From NCBI RefSeq assembly GCF_011075055.1, contig NC_058137.1:18275463-18339462 (forward strand): a stretch of 64,000 nucleotides of DNA. Direction: 5' to 3'. Below, piece after piece: positions 25,586 through 38,659 of the stretch (position 1 is the stretch's first letter; each line of letters begins with the position of its first letter). The notes beneath the pieces are model-generated. The model was not told the origin of the DNA and did no database searches. It saw only the letters and a list, made by a program, of their open reading frames with translations. This DNA comes from Mangifera indica. Lineage: Eukaryota > Streptophyta > Magnoliopsida > Sapindales > Anacardiaceae. The translations under genes and the position numbers were made by a program.

Positions 25586-25757
25586 ACCCACCATGCTAAA
25601 CAATTTAGCGTTCAATTGGTCTTAGAAAAAGAAAATAGACTTAAAGACAATAAATTCAATAATTGGTATTGAAATCTTCAAATTGTATTATGTTTAGAGA
25701 AGTTATATGGTATTAAATGAGTTATACCACTTGAGACTAGTCCTAATGCCACTTAAT
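25586..25757 (+). pseudogene. Copia gag N-terminal scrap
   Basis: A plus-strand frame from 25610 reads VQLVLEKENRLKDNKFNNWY, then a stop, then NLQIVLCLEKLYG, then another stop and a PLETSPNAT segment. This follows the conserved start of plant copia gag polyproteins (an LNGxNFxDWYRNLRIVL-like core). Arg of the WYRNL motif is a TGA. The reading ends at about 25755, where a different sequence begins. Confidence 0.65.
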
Positions 25758-26421
25758 AAAGGTGATCAAATTATTTATTTGTAATTGGAATTGTCAAATG
25801 CTCGACGGTCAGTTCTGGTTCTTACCTAGATCTAAAGGATATAGGATAGGTTTCAGGTAATAAACTAAGGGAACCAGTAGGTGTCAAGACCGGTTCTAGT
25901 TTTGATTTCTAGTCTTTACTCTTAAAAACTAGAATCGACTCGAAATTGACCTAATTCGCTCATATAATGCATTACCTCAGGTACTCGACCTATTAATTTT
26001 AAAAAAAAAAACTAATACATAAAATTAAATAAGAAACCCTGTTCCCTTTCTTTCCCTCATTCTTTTTCTTCTAGCTGTGCACTTTCAAACTTTTTCTCCT
26101 CAGTTTGGTTCTAATCTATAAGAGGTTTGATTTAGAGTATCAGATGGAATTCTTCTTGAGGTAAGTTCTTTGTCTACTCGTAGTCCAGTTTATGTTACAA
26201 TTTTTTCCATCCTTTATCTTAGTCTAGTTATGTCTATCTTTCTTAAACTCACTCACTTAACCTGTGCTGTTTTATTACAAAGAATGTACAACCTTAAATT
26301 AGAAACATAAAGCATGATAAGACAAATTTTGTAAGCATGTTCAATTCAAGCTGAGAGTATGTCTTCTTTTATAGATAGGAAATCTGCCTTAGAAGGGCAA
26401 ATGAGTAATTAATCGTAAAAC
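25758..26421. other. Possible hAT end and unassigned DNA
   Basis: Positions 25758-25960 have GGTTCTAG/AACCGG-rich words like the subterminal repeats of hAT elements and may be one end of a hAT element, but the opposite end was not identified. Nothing was recognised in 25990-26421. Confidence 0.35.
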
Positions 26422-28330
26422 TATAACACTCTTCTCTAGGTACATACCTTTACATAGAACATGACCTAAAGAGGCATGTACTAAAATAAATAAATTGTCT
26501 GAAATAAATGTGCATAATAACTCATAAAATGTACTGAAATAGAAAAATACATAAATTATATAAAATCTATAAAAAGATGATTTTGCCCCTTGCCCTCACA
26601 TAGTTACTCACTGGACTATTTACTCCCTTGCATGCTCTATTATTCATCTCTATCTATATATAAATAAAAAAGAATGCATGAGTGAAATCACTTAGTAAGT
26701 TATTGGCCTTTTAGCACCCTAAATATACATATAATCTGGTAAACCTAACATTCTATTTGTAAATCTTCGTATGGTCACAATTTGACACTTTCTCATGTTT
26801 TGACATAGACCATCCACCAAGGTTACTAAGACCTAAGCTGAAATCAATATATTTGCTACCTTAGTGAAAATATAAGACACCTTACATGTCATTATCTATC
26901 GTGCCTTGCATATATGCCATACAGCCTACTAGGCCAGCCAACTGGGATATCTAGTCACACGGGGAAAAATTTAGTAGTAATCTCTTGCTTTGTCATATAA
27001 GTTAATCGAAATTACTATCTAAACTATCTTGGTATAGCCCTTACCATGGGTACATATGTTATGCATCATGTTGACTATGTGAAGAAGTATTTGAAAAGTC
27101 ATAATCCTTACCATACACACCTGAATTGAATGAATGGCCATACGCCTTGACGTCAAGTGCATGATGTGTCTCATTGGTATCTAGCCCTATTGCTTTCATG
27201 CATTTTACCACTTCTGCATATAACTGGTGGTTATCTAGATGTAAACTACTTTCTTTAACTTTTTTGTTTTTTGACTTGGATCTAACATATTCAGGGTCTC
27301 GTGCTATCTTCCAAAGAGTCAGAAACTCTTTCTAGTTCTGTTTAGCTTTTCTTTCTTACTAAAATATCAGATTATTTCTTTTTCTCTTTCTTTCCCTTTA
27401 TTGTGCTTAAACTAAGGGTAAAATGGTCTTTTAATTAGATACACAAGTGCGTGCCTAAGGTACACCTTTTATGCCTATTTTATGCGGAGTCTTAATACCA
27501 CACGATCGTATATTGCTTTCCTTAGAACGAGTGTGCAAAAGTTGCAGAACTTCTTATTTTATACTAATGACACACAGACATGTATGAGGCCATACACGAC
27601 AGTGTGTCACGATCTACAAATCACAACTTAGGAATATCTACCTTGTTTTGGCTTATGTCTAGCCATACATTTGCTAACATGAGTCCTAAGGCATAAGTCT
27701 AACATCTTAAAGTTGTTGAATGAATTTCAAAACATTTAAATGCAACAAATGCATCAATTCAAGAATAATATAAACAATAACATGATCTTAACCTATTAGC
27801 ATTATTCACAATATTAGGAAATCAATCCACATCTATAATTCGTGCGTATCACAACCATTAACTCATAGTAGTTACTCTTAAAGAGTTCTAAAAGCATCAC
27901 ACACACACATACACATATATATGTAGAGAGACAGTTAGGTTAATACACTATTTTGCAGGGTTCTTGAACAAATTCCATATCATCTTTAAAGCAAATGATT
28001 AGCATAACAACAATTTTGGCATAATTACAACATGAATCATCATACTTTAAGATCAGAGTTCTCAACAGGGTGCCAACTTACTTGTCTTCCAACGTACAAG
28101 CAATTCTTCATACGGTTATGGTGATTTTTGATGATCAGTGGCTTTTTCTAGCTATCAAAACACTTTTTCCTATTTGTTTTTTCTTTTTAGAGGGCGAAAT
28201 GAAAGAAATTTGGTTAAATACGTTTTTATTTTGCCTCTTTGACATGACATACGAGCATGTATCTATAGTACATGGGCATGTGTTAATAGTACATGGGCAT
28301 GTGTTATGTGGTACAACTAAGGCAACACCT
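26422..28330 (-). mobile_element. Partial LTR, same family as the 29-38 kb element
   Basis: It begins TATAACACTCTTCT, matching the left LTR termini at 29470 and 36490, and shows the same block order (a TATATATAAATAA region, then AAATCACTTAGTAAG, then repeats of short ACATGGGCATGTGT-type words near 28258-28310). No matching right end (GGTGTTACA) was found, so its right part is truncated; the boundary given is approximate. The overlapping open frames at 28070-28402 are not recognisable genes. Confidence 0.6.
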
Positions 28331-29139
28331 TTGCAGTTGAATTTTCTGTCCATAAACTCCAAGGTGTTTTATTTTCCTCACTATATTTCTCATAGAATTT
28401 AGGAAGTGAAGTATCCAACAATTTTACTTCTTTTGGGTTCTTTTTTTATTTTAATGAGGATTGTTTTGCCTTTTAATTTAAAAGAAATGTTTTGTTTGAG
28501 GTAAAACTATTATTTGCTTTATACAACCAATTTAATGACTTATCTCTTTAAGTGAAATTGAAAGTGTATTATGTCTTGGTTTGATTTGGCTCTAGTAACA
28601 ATTTTGAAATAATTTTTTTAGACTTTTTTTAGGAATATTTTACCATGAGAAGAGTGATAATAGGAATCTTTCATACAAATGATTTGGATGTGTATCCAAT
28701 TAGAAGGAACTAAATTTAGCATAAAGCAGAAGAGTTTTTTAGAATAATCATGTTTGACTTTTTTTCTCAATTTGAAATGGATGTTTAATAGATAATGAGG
28801 AAGATAATAGTGATATTTTTCTTATTTGATTTTTTGATAAGATCATGATCATAAATTGTTTCCCTTTTTTTATTAAGATGAGGATTTGAATGTGCGTGAT
28901 TAGTTTCTGTGATTGCCATAATAGCACCAATTCAAGTTTGGAAAAAGTTTCAATATGATAAATGACAAATTAATTTGATATTTGCAGATTGTGTCATCTA
29001 TAATAGATGCTATTTTGGTTTACTTATTCTCACTTTGATATATACTTACACATTCATGTTTCTAGTTAATGAAATAGTTTTTTAAAAATTAATCATATAG
29101 CTTAATGAATTTATTGTAATTGTTTGTGTTTATTAATTA
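28331..29139. other. AT-rich DNA upstream of hAT transposase remnant
   Basis: No gene was recognised. It may be the 5' non-coding part of the hAT element whose transposase remnant follows. Confidence 0.35.
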
Positions 29140-29469
29140 ACAAAAGGTGCATTTGTGGGAGCCACGGTAGCTGTTGTCACTAGCATTGTCACTACCATTC
29201 CAACTATAAGTCTTCCAACTCTAAAAGGTGTATGTATGTCTTTTAGTAAAAAGACAATGAATGAAAAGTGTATTTCAAACACACTAGTTACATCTAAACA
29301 ATCTGTCAAGTCTGATGTGCGATAACACTTCAAAAAAATTATGAGTGAGACTACTAATAAGCCCAAATGCATAAAAAGTATGTATTGTGCAAAGGTATTG
29401 ATGCATAATATGGCTAATGGTACTTCGATGATGCACAAAAACTTGGCATACTACAAAAGAAAACTTAAG
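29140..29469 (+). pseudogene. hAT transposase, N-terminal BED finger part
   Basis: A plus-strand frame reads SDVR-stop-HFKKI at about 29311-29340, then KCIKSMYCAK and NGTSMMHKNLAYYKRK. This follows the BED-type zinc finger at the start of plant hAT transposases (S-x-VW-x-HF-x-K-I; C-x-YC; GTS-x-x-x-HL-x-x-C). The Trp is Arg, the next residue is a stop, and the ligand positions are degenerate: the first Cys of the C-x-x-C pair, the His of the HL motif and the last Cys all appear changed. The reading is cut at 29469 by the gypsy element; the rest of the gene resumes at 38660. Confidence 0.68.
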
Positions 29470-31751
29470 TATAACATCTTTTTTCAGATACATACCCTGA
29501 TAGTAATATACCAAAAAAGACATGCACAACTATATTATTTGGAAACATTAATGTATGATCATAATTATAAAGTGTGCAAAAAGATGATATAATAAAAATA
29601 ATTGTTTTATAAATCAATACTCATAAAATAGAAAGTTTCTGAAAATAATAGCAATAATAATACTAATAGCTATATGCCTGATAAAAAAGCTAAAACTTCA
29701 AAAACACTTTTTTCCTTATGCAGCTACTTTCTGGATCGCTAAATCCCCCATCTACTCTATTACTAACCTATACTTGTAAAACAAATGAAAGGAAATGTGT
29801 GAGTAAAAGTTGTTAAGTTGAGACCTTTTGACATCCCTAGCTAATAAAATAACTAGCGATAAAACTTGCATTCCATTCGTAAGTTGAATACGGTCACATT
29901 ATAGTATCTCATTGCCCTGACATGGATCATCCATGAAAAGTAAGGATAACCAAGCTAGGAATTGGCATATCTAATGCCCTAGTGAAAACAACTGTTGTCT
30001 TAAGCGTATATGCCAAATGACCTTTTAGGCTAACTAACTGGGACACCCTGATCACACAAGGAAATTTATGATAATAACTTATTCCCTTACCACATAAGCT
30101 GATTTGAATTGTTGATTAAACATTCAAAGATGACCCTTACCTGAGATACATATATGGTGCATTCTACTGATCAAATGAGGAAATATCTAAAAACCACATC
30201 TTTACCATACACATTTGAACTAAACTAAGTGGCTATGTGCTTTGGCATTGAGTCCGTGATGTATCTCATAGGTATTCGACGCTATCGCTTTCACCATTAT
30301 TGTCACTTGTGTATATAGTTACTGATTATCTAAACTTGTGACACTAGCCTTAAGGTTGCTGACTTTCAACCTATATTCAATTCGATCTGAGTTATGCCAT
30401 TGTCTATGTAGTCGAACACTTAATCTATACCTTTCTTGAACTCCTTATCCTTTTATGACTTTTTATTTTTTTTCTTCCTATCTTACATACTGCTTAGGAG
30501 GTATAACGATCTTTTCTCTTTGTCTAAAGGTACATGGTCGTGTGTTTTTCTATCCACGCCTATGTACCTTCTAACTTATATACAAGAGCATGTGACACTT
30601 GTCATACGGTAGTGTATAGAACAGGTGTACACAGGGAGTTAACCTAGATACACCCTCATGCATAAGGATCCATGTTTACCCATCATGTGTCTTTTGTTAT
30701 ATGTTGTCTACTTTTAGAAAGCCATACACAAGCATGTGTATCCTACCATACGATCATACATGTCGTCCCTCAGAAATAGTATGAGATTTTCAAACTTTTG
30801 TAATTTTTGGAACGACATACAAGCATGTATTGGAACATACATAGTTATGTGTCATAATCTAAAAATCATGTTTTGAAGGTTTCTATATTGTACAGACTAA
30901 ACCATACCGACCAGTTCCAACCATGTCTTTAAAAAGTCCTAAACAAGTATACACATTGGAAAATATGGAATACTATTTATACACGATCATTTCTGGGGCA
31001 TTATCATATTATCAAGCCAACATACATTACATCCATGCTAGAATCATTTGTTACTATTTTTGATATGTATACATGAATCAAACAGTCTATTTTGTACCTA
31101 ATCTCTTAACATCTATCATGCACATGCAAGGACATACACCTACATCACAACTTATATGAATATAAACCCAAGTTTTTACCAATTCCATATAATCAAGAGA
31201 CTAAACATGAATATGGCTCATCATGGTCGCATATGAAATCAAATACATCGCATAAATCATCACTATCATGTCTAAACAACCTTAGATCTTGTGTATAATA
31301 GCATAAACTTTTAAGATTTCATGATCAAATAAGAGAGGTCATGCCACTTGGATTCTAACAAAAACATTTCCTTATACAACTATGGTAATTCTTATAATCG
31401 ACAGTGACTCCTTATGAGACAAAATTACTCCTTTTCTCTTTCTTATTCTTTGCTTTATGCAATTGTGAATGATAATGTGAGAGAATTAAGGTTATTGCAC
31501 TTTTGTTTTTAATTTTAAGACGTGATACACAAGTGTGTATAGGTCATAAAAGACCGTGTATCTAGTTGCATAACTAAAACAACTTCTTATTCACCGTGAT
31601 CATAATTTGATCCATTAATTTGACATTTTATTGACCATACATAATCGTGTATGCCTTTATACAAGGGCTTGTAATTGTGAAAATCATTAGTCACTAAATT
31701 TAAAACTAGAAAAATACTAAAATGTCCTTAGACTTACTTATAGGTGTTACA
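29470..31751 (-). repeat. 3' LTR of the minus-strand gypsy element
   Basis: On the minus strand it starts TGTAACACCTATAAG at 31751 and ends TGTTATA at 29470, 2282 bp. A purine-rich tract (AGAAAAAAGAT, about 31752-31762) lies just before its minus-strand start, as expected of a 3' LTR. It contains many short degenerate palindromes of the CATGGTCGTGTGT type (30525-30850). Confidence 0.85.
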
Positions 31752-31899
31752 ATCTTTTTTCTAATAAGAATTTCATCCTCGAAATTCATTCAAATAGATG
31801 TGGGAACCTATGTTACATATTTTACTCAACCTTTTATGTGGCCTCTTTAAATTGGTGATTCCTCTAAAGAAGTTTTAATAAGGCAATCTACTTACATTT

Positions 31900-34800
31900 A
31901 AGCTCTTTAACTTGTTAGTCTAATATTTAAATTAGATGCTCCTTAGCTTAACATCCTTAACACTGAGTTAATGGGTAAGGTTACTGATATACTTATGTAA
32001 TAGTGATACATAAAACACATTATAAATGTGATCCATGTTTGCTAGTAATGCAAGCTGTTAGGTAACCTTACCTACACACTCTAAAACCTCAAATGGTCTC
32101 ACAAATCTTGACACTAACTTGCTTTTCCTATTAAATCTTATAACATGTTTGTAGGGGGCTACTCTGATGAATACCTTATCACCTATCTAGAACTTAAGAT
32201 CACGTCTTATCTGATTTACATAACTCTTTTGATAGTCGTAGACTTGTTTCATTTTCTCTCTGATCATCCTCATATCCTCAATCATCATTTATGTTAGTTA
32301 TAGTTCTAATAATTGGGCTAGGGTATCTTTCTCCTATCTCATCCCAATGCAATAGTGATCTTTATCTCTTGTCATACAAAACCTTATAAGGAGCCATCTT
32401 ATGGTTGCTTAGTAACTGTTTTTATAAACAAACTTCATAAACGGTAACACATCTATCTAACTTATTCTTCTATGCGGGCAATAAGCCTTTAACATGTCTT
32501 CAATTACCTCATTAACTTTTTTAGTCTGTCTATTAGTTTGGGAATGATATGTTGTACTGAATGTCAATCTTATACACAAGGATTTTTACATACTTTGCCA
32601 AAACACCAAGACAAACCTAGTGTCTTGATCTAACATTATCGTCCTAGGTACTCTATAAAGTTTGAGAATCTCTCTTACATAGATTTAACCTAACTAATCT
32701 ATACTCGTGTGTTTTTAACTATCATGAAATGTGCTAACTTGGTCAACTAGTCAACTATGACCTTCAATGTATTATAACCACCATTGACCCTTGGTAATCC
32801 AACCATGAAGTCTATCGATATGTGTTCTTACTTCTATTCAAGAATACTAAGAGGTTGTAAAAGTTTAGACAACCTCTGATGTTTAACCTTAATTTGCTAA
32901 AACATAAGACACTTCACCACAAAGTTTTCAATGTCTTTCTTCAATTTTGGCTTCCAAAACAATATCCTCAGATCTTGATACATCTTTACACTCTCAGGGT
33001 GGGTAGTGTAAAGGAAACTATATGCTTTTACAAGGATCTTCTCTCTCAAACTCTACTATCGGGGAACATATATCCTCTCTTGAAACCTCAAGATGTCTTT
33101 TACCATATTGAATTAAGTCTTAATATCCTTAATCATCTTCTATCTGATTTATAGATATCTCTTATTTGCAGCTTATGCTACATGGATCTTATCCAAAATA
33201 GTTGATTGAATTTGGAGACCTACCAACTGCCTTGTGATTACCTTATCTACTCTTTCACTAACTTTTATAGTAACTCACAGTGAAAGATAATTTATGATAG
33301 GATCACTTTCCTACTCAGAGCATCTGCAACTAAATTAGCTTTACCTGGGTGATATTTAATCTCATAATCATAGTTTTTTACTAAGTCTAACCATCGTCTT
33401 TATCTCATGTTCAGTTCCTTTTGGATGAAGAAATACTTGAGACTCTTGAGATCCGTGTACATGTTACTACCTTATATAGGTAGTATTGTCATACTTAAGT
33501 GCAAACACCACAATTGCTAATGTAAGGTTATAAGTGAGGTATCTAGTCTCATACTCCTTTAATTGGTAGGAAACATAAGTTATCACATTTCTTTTCTACA
33601 TTAGTACTATTCCTAAACTTTTATGTGAGGCATCTGTATATAAATCATATTTCTCGCCTTCCTTTGGCAAGGCAAAGATAGGAACCGAGGTTATTCTTTT
33701 TTTTAATTCCTAGAAACTTTATTCGTAAGCCTTTAACCATTTAAAATGAACCTCTCTACATGTCAACTTTGTGAATAGTTAGGCTAACTTGGTGAATCCC
33801 TCAACAAAGAGTTCATAATAGCCTTTCAATCCCAAAAAAACTCCTAACCTCCTTAGCTATCTTCGGTTTCTACCATTCTAGCACTACTTTAACTTTGTTG
33901 GGATCCACTGATATTCCATCTACTAAAACCATATGCCTAGAATTGCTATTCTTTCTAGCCAAACTCACACCTAGAGAATTTTCTGAATAATTACCTCTTT
34001 CTCAACCTTTGGAGCATAAATCTCAAATGCTACTCATACTTCTCTCAAGTTCTAGAGTAAACTAGATATCATCAATGAATAAAACCAAAACCTTATCTAG
34101 ACAATCCTAGAACACCCTATTTATGAGGTTTATAAATACTATTGAGGTATTGGTCAATCAAAAGGGCATGACTACAAACTCATAATGTCTATATCTGGTT
34201 CTGAAGGTAATCTTGGGTATATCTTGCTTTACCATTCTGACTTAATGGTACCCTGACCTTAAATCTATTTAAAAGAACATTGTGGCACCATTGAACTGGT
34301 CAAATAAATCATTAATTCTCAAGAGTAAATACTTATTCTTCACTGTTGCCTTATTCTACCCTTTGTAGTCAATGCATATCCTTATCAATCTATCTTTCTT
34401 CTTTACAAAGATGATTTGTGTATTCCATGGTGAGTGGCTCAGTTTAATGAATCCACTATCCATTAATTCCTACAACTATTTATTTAACTCTTGTAATTCA
34501 ATTAGGGCTATTCTATACAAGGCTTTAGAAATTGGTACTCTACCTAGGGCCAACTCGATGCTAAATTCTAACTTTCTCTTTGGTGTTAACCCTGAAAGTT
34601 TGTCAAGGAATACATATGAAAATTCTTACATCACTAGAGTATCTTTTATGTCTAGAACTATTTTTATTGATTTTTGAATTACATGCACCAAATACGTGAT
34701 ACACCTCTTACTTAATCTCTTTTTAACCTCTCCTAATGTAAACTGTTCACCATTATCCCTATTGAATCTAACTTTTTTTTTCTTGTAGTATATTTTTGCT

Positions 34801-35030
34801 CCATATCTACTCAAGAAGTTCATGCCAAGTGTTATATCAAAATCTAGCATATCCATGATTATTAGGTCCATTACTACCTCACGACCTCTTAAAATAATTG
34901 TCTCTCCTATCAACATTGAATTATTGTGAACATGGTCCTCATATGGCTTCTCTATTCTAATTTAAGGGATGACTAAAGGCTCTAGTCTTAATCTTTCAAT
35001 TATGCCTCTAGTAATAAAATAATATATGAC
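31900..35030 (-). pseudogene. Minus-strand gypsy protease-RT-RNase H-integrase
   Basis: Protease is best seen in the open frame 34626-34916, with a DMLDFDITLGMNFLSRYGAK segment (the conserved region after the catalytic site) and KKKKVRFN. Reverse transcriptase lies at about 33900-34600, RNase H at about 33350-33750, and integrase at about 32000-33250. The integrase C-terminal part reads GDKVFIRVAPYKHVIRFNR near 32100-32200. The frames are fragmented throughout. Plus-strand open frames 32879-33154 and 34372-34677 are antisense shadows. Confidence 0.78.
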
Positions 35031-35199
35031 ACTAGAGTTAATTAAAGCATATAAAGAACAACTGTGAAAAAATAACTGACCTATCACAACTATAAGGCCA
35101 GTATCTGCCTATATTTGAGTGGCTATAAATACTTGGGCCTATCTTTGCCTAATTATCACTTTGTTGGGGTTGGTATCGTTGTTGGGGCTATACATTTCC

Positions 35200-36330
35200 T
35201 AGCAAAATTTCCTAGTTGCTTATATATGTAGCACACCCTTTGTCTAGCTAAACACTTATCGGTATGCCTTTTGCCACATCTATGACATGCAGATGGACTA
35301 TCACATCTAGGCTAATCCTCTTTTCTTTGTTGTTTACCCCTCTAATTCTTCTTATTCTTAGGTTAGAAGAACCTTTTACACTTATTGTCTATGTTAAGAC
35401 CATCTTTGTTGCTACCTTTTTTATTACTTTCAATAGTTAGTTGACTTTATCTTTACATCAAGACTAGTGATGCAATCTCCTTTAATAACTCTTTATCTCT
35501 AGCAATGCACTGTGTCATAGTCTCAGATCTTAGCACTTGACCTAGGTCCTCTAAAAAAGTCTTGGGAGGATTATTATTCATTATCACATCTTTGGTTATG
35601 TCTAGTCTCAACCTTCTCATAAACACATCTAGCTTGTTTTTCTCTAAATTAGCCATACTAGGAGCACACTTGGCCAACGAGTTGAGCTTAGTTGAGAACA
35701 CCCTAACCAACATATTTCTCTATCTAAGATGAAAAAACTCTTATACCTTTATATACATGATATCAATTGAAATATGCTTTGACTCAAAGGCTACCTATAA
35801 CATTCCTAAAACTTAATTGGTCTCATATATCATCCGCCACCAAACCTTAGCATCATCTTTCAATAGGAGACTAATATACTATATCTTATTAGCATTTATC
35901 ATAGAGTAGATCCTTATGGCATCCTCTACTACCTTCAACCATTCATCGGTTAGTAATCCTTTGTCACTGAATTACCTTTGAAATCTAGGGGCTAATGACG
36001 ACTAAACAAGTTATAAATAAGATATGCTTGTCCTTTGCTACTACTATTAATCTCTATTCGAGGTGCTCTTACACTCCCTCTATTTTGAAATCTAGGGCCT
36101 GAACTGGGTGCCTAATATTGGTCGATGCCTTTTCGTTTTATCTTAGGACCTTCTCTATGACCTAATAAATGATAACACTATCAATGGAAGACATAACTAG
36201 CATGTCAAATGTCTATCCCTAAGCCTTTGCTTGGCTCATTCCTTGGCTAAGGACCTTTAGGGCATCTTTGATTAACCTCCTAGATCCCCTCATCCTGAAA
36301 TCATAACAAGCTTTAGACATATATTACTTT
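35200..36330 (-). pseudogene. Minus-strand gypsy gag with zinc knuckle
   Basis: The open frame 35453-35713 is the C-terminal half of a gag core (segments MANLEKNKLDVFMRRLRLDI and FLEDLGQVL). The zinc knuckle at about 35251-35287 reads CHRCGKRHTDKC, the same C-x2-C-x3-H-x3-C form as in the plus-strand nested element. The upstream gag core (35750-36000) is broken by stops. Confidence 0.72.
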
Positions 36331-36473
36331 TAATCTATAAGCAGGTATATTATATTTACAACGGTAGACATGCGAAGGTAGTCGACATTGCATAAGGGGC
36401 TACTTCTTACTTAACTTTATATGCATTTTTCAAACATATAAAACTTTGTCACCTTTTTGGGTGCTAAGATCAT

Positions 36474-36485
36474 GCTTTGATATGA
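36474..36485 (-). other. Degenerate primer binding site
   Basis: On the minus strand TCATATCAAAGC follows the 5' LTR end by 4 bases. It keeps the TATCA and AGC parts of the initiator Met-tRNA site TGGTATCAGAGC, with three differences. Confidence 0.6.
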
Positions 36486-36489
36486 TAAA

Positions 36490-38659
36490 TATAACACTCT
36501 TCTTTAGATACATCCTTGATGGGAATATATCAAAAGAGACGTACACAACTGTATTATTTGGAAACATTAATGCATGATCATAACTATAAAGTGTGCAAAA
36601 GGGAAATTTAATAAAAATAACTATTTTATAAATCAATACTCATAAAATAACAAGTGCCTAAAAATAATAACAATAATAATACTAATAACTACATGTCTGA
36701 TAAAAAAGCTAAAATGTCAAAAAAGCCTTCTCCTTGTGTAGCTAGCTACTAGACTACTGGATCCTTTTTCTACCTTATTACTTACCTCTACCTATAAAAC
36801 AAATGAAAGGAAACATGTTAGTAAAACTCAATAAGTGGAGACCTTTTGACATCCCTAGCTAATAAAATAACTGGCTATAAAACTTAAGTTTCATTCGTAA
36901 ACTAAATATAGTTACATTAGGACACCTTGGTGTCTTGACATGGATCATCCATAAAAACTAGATAGACCCTCGCTAGGAATTGACATATCTAATACCCTCG
37001 TAAAAACTATTGTTATGCCTTGAGCATATGTCAAACAGCCTATTAAGGTAACTAATTGGGACACCCTGATCACATGAGAAAACTTATGATAGTAGCTCAT
37101 GCCTTTACTATATAAGTTGATTGAAATTGTTGACTAACCATCTGGAGATACCCTTACCTTTAGTACGTATATAGTGCATCTCACTAATCACTTGAGAAAA
37201 TATCTAAAAGCCAAATTCTTATTATGCACACTTGAACTGAATTAAGAGGTTATATGTCTTGGCGTCGAGTATTAGTCCTTATCACTTTCACAATTATCAT
37301 CATTTACGCACATAGATAGTAACTGTATAAATGTGTTACACTAGCCTTAAGATTGCTAACTTTCAACCTGGATTCAACTTGAGTCGAGCTTGTGCTATTG
37401 TCTACGTAGTTAGACACCTAATCTATGCCTTTCTTGAATTCTTTATCTTTTGATGGCTCTTTATTCTTTTTACTTAACTTTCCCCTTCTATGCACACTAC
37501 CTAGGAGGTATAATCATTTTTTGTCTTCGTCTAGGGATATATGATCATGTGCTTTTCTATCCACGCCTGTGTGCCTTCTAACCCATATACACGAGCTTGT
37601 GGCACTTATCACATGGTTGTGCATGAAATAGATGGACACAAGGAGTTAATCTAAAGACACCCTTATGCAAGTTGTCTACTTTTGAAAGGCCACACATGAT
37701 TGTATGTGTCTTCCCTTAGAATAAGTGCAAGATTATCAAACTTTCGAAATTTTTGGAATAAAACATGGACATGTATAGGACTATAAAAGGCCATGTGTCA
37801 TGATTTTGAAATTATGTCCTAAGGGTTTTTATGTTGTATAGACTTAACATAAGCACTGAAATCATACCAACCAGTTTTGGCCATGTCTCAAGAGTCCCAA
37901 ATAGGTATATGCATTGGAAAACATGCAATACAATTTATACACGATCACTCCTAGGGCATTATCATATTATTAAGCCAACATGCATTACATCCATGCCATA
38001 ATCATATTGTTACTATTATTTGATATGTATACATCAATCAAACAGTCCATTTTGCATCTAATCTCTTAACATCCATCATGCACATGCAAGGATATACGCC
38101 CACATAACAGCTCATATGAATATAAACCAAAAATTTTACCAATTCCACACACTCAAGAGACTAAGCATGCATATAGCTCATCATGGTCGCATACAAAATC
38201 AAATACATCACATAAATTATCACAATCATGTCTAACTAACCCTAGATTATGTGTATAATAGCAAAAACTTCTAAGATTTCATAACCAAATAGGGAAAGTT
38301 GTGCCACTTACTTGGATTCCAACAAAAATGTTTCCCTTACGCGGCTATGGCAATTTTGATGATCAAAGGTGACTCTCTAAGAGACGAAATTACTCCTCCT
38401 TCTATCCCATTCTTTACTTTTTACAGTTATGAATGATAATGTCAGAAAATTAGGGCTATAGTGCTTTTATTTTTAATTTCAGGTTGCGATACATAAGTGT
38501 GTATAGGTCATAGTCCAATCCACTAATTTGATCTTCTGCTGACCATAAATGACTGTGTATGCCTCCATACATAGGCATGTACCCCTAAAAATCATAAATC
38601 ACCAAATTTTAAATTAGAAAAAGACTAAAATACCTTTGGGCTTATCTACGGGTGCTACA
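36490..38659 (-). repeat. 5' LTR of the minus-strand gypsy element
   Basis: On the minus strand it starts TGTAGCACCC at 38659 and ends TGTTATA at 36490, 2170 bp. It aligns with 29470-31751 throughout, with visible substitutions and small indels. Confidence 0.85.

Larger units (their letters stand above)
29470..38659 (-). mobile_element. Near-complete Ty3/gypsy element, 9.19 kb
   Basis: It has two LTRs (29470-31751 and 36490-38659) in the same orientation and an internal region of about 4.7 kb coding on the minus strand. Flanking 5-mers are TTAAG (29465-29469) and TTGAG (38660-38664), one difference. Order on the minus strand is LTR, primer site, gag, zinc knuckle, protease, reverse transcriptase, RNase H, integrase, polypurine tract, LTR. 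All coding parts carry stops and frameshifts. It interrupts a hAT transposase gene. The short sequence after the primer site resembles that of the nested plus-strand element at 8856, so both belong to one lineage. Confidence 0.88.
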
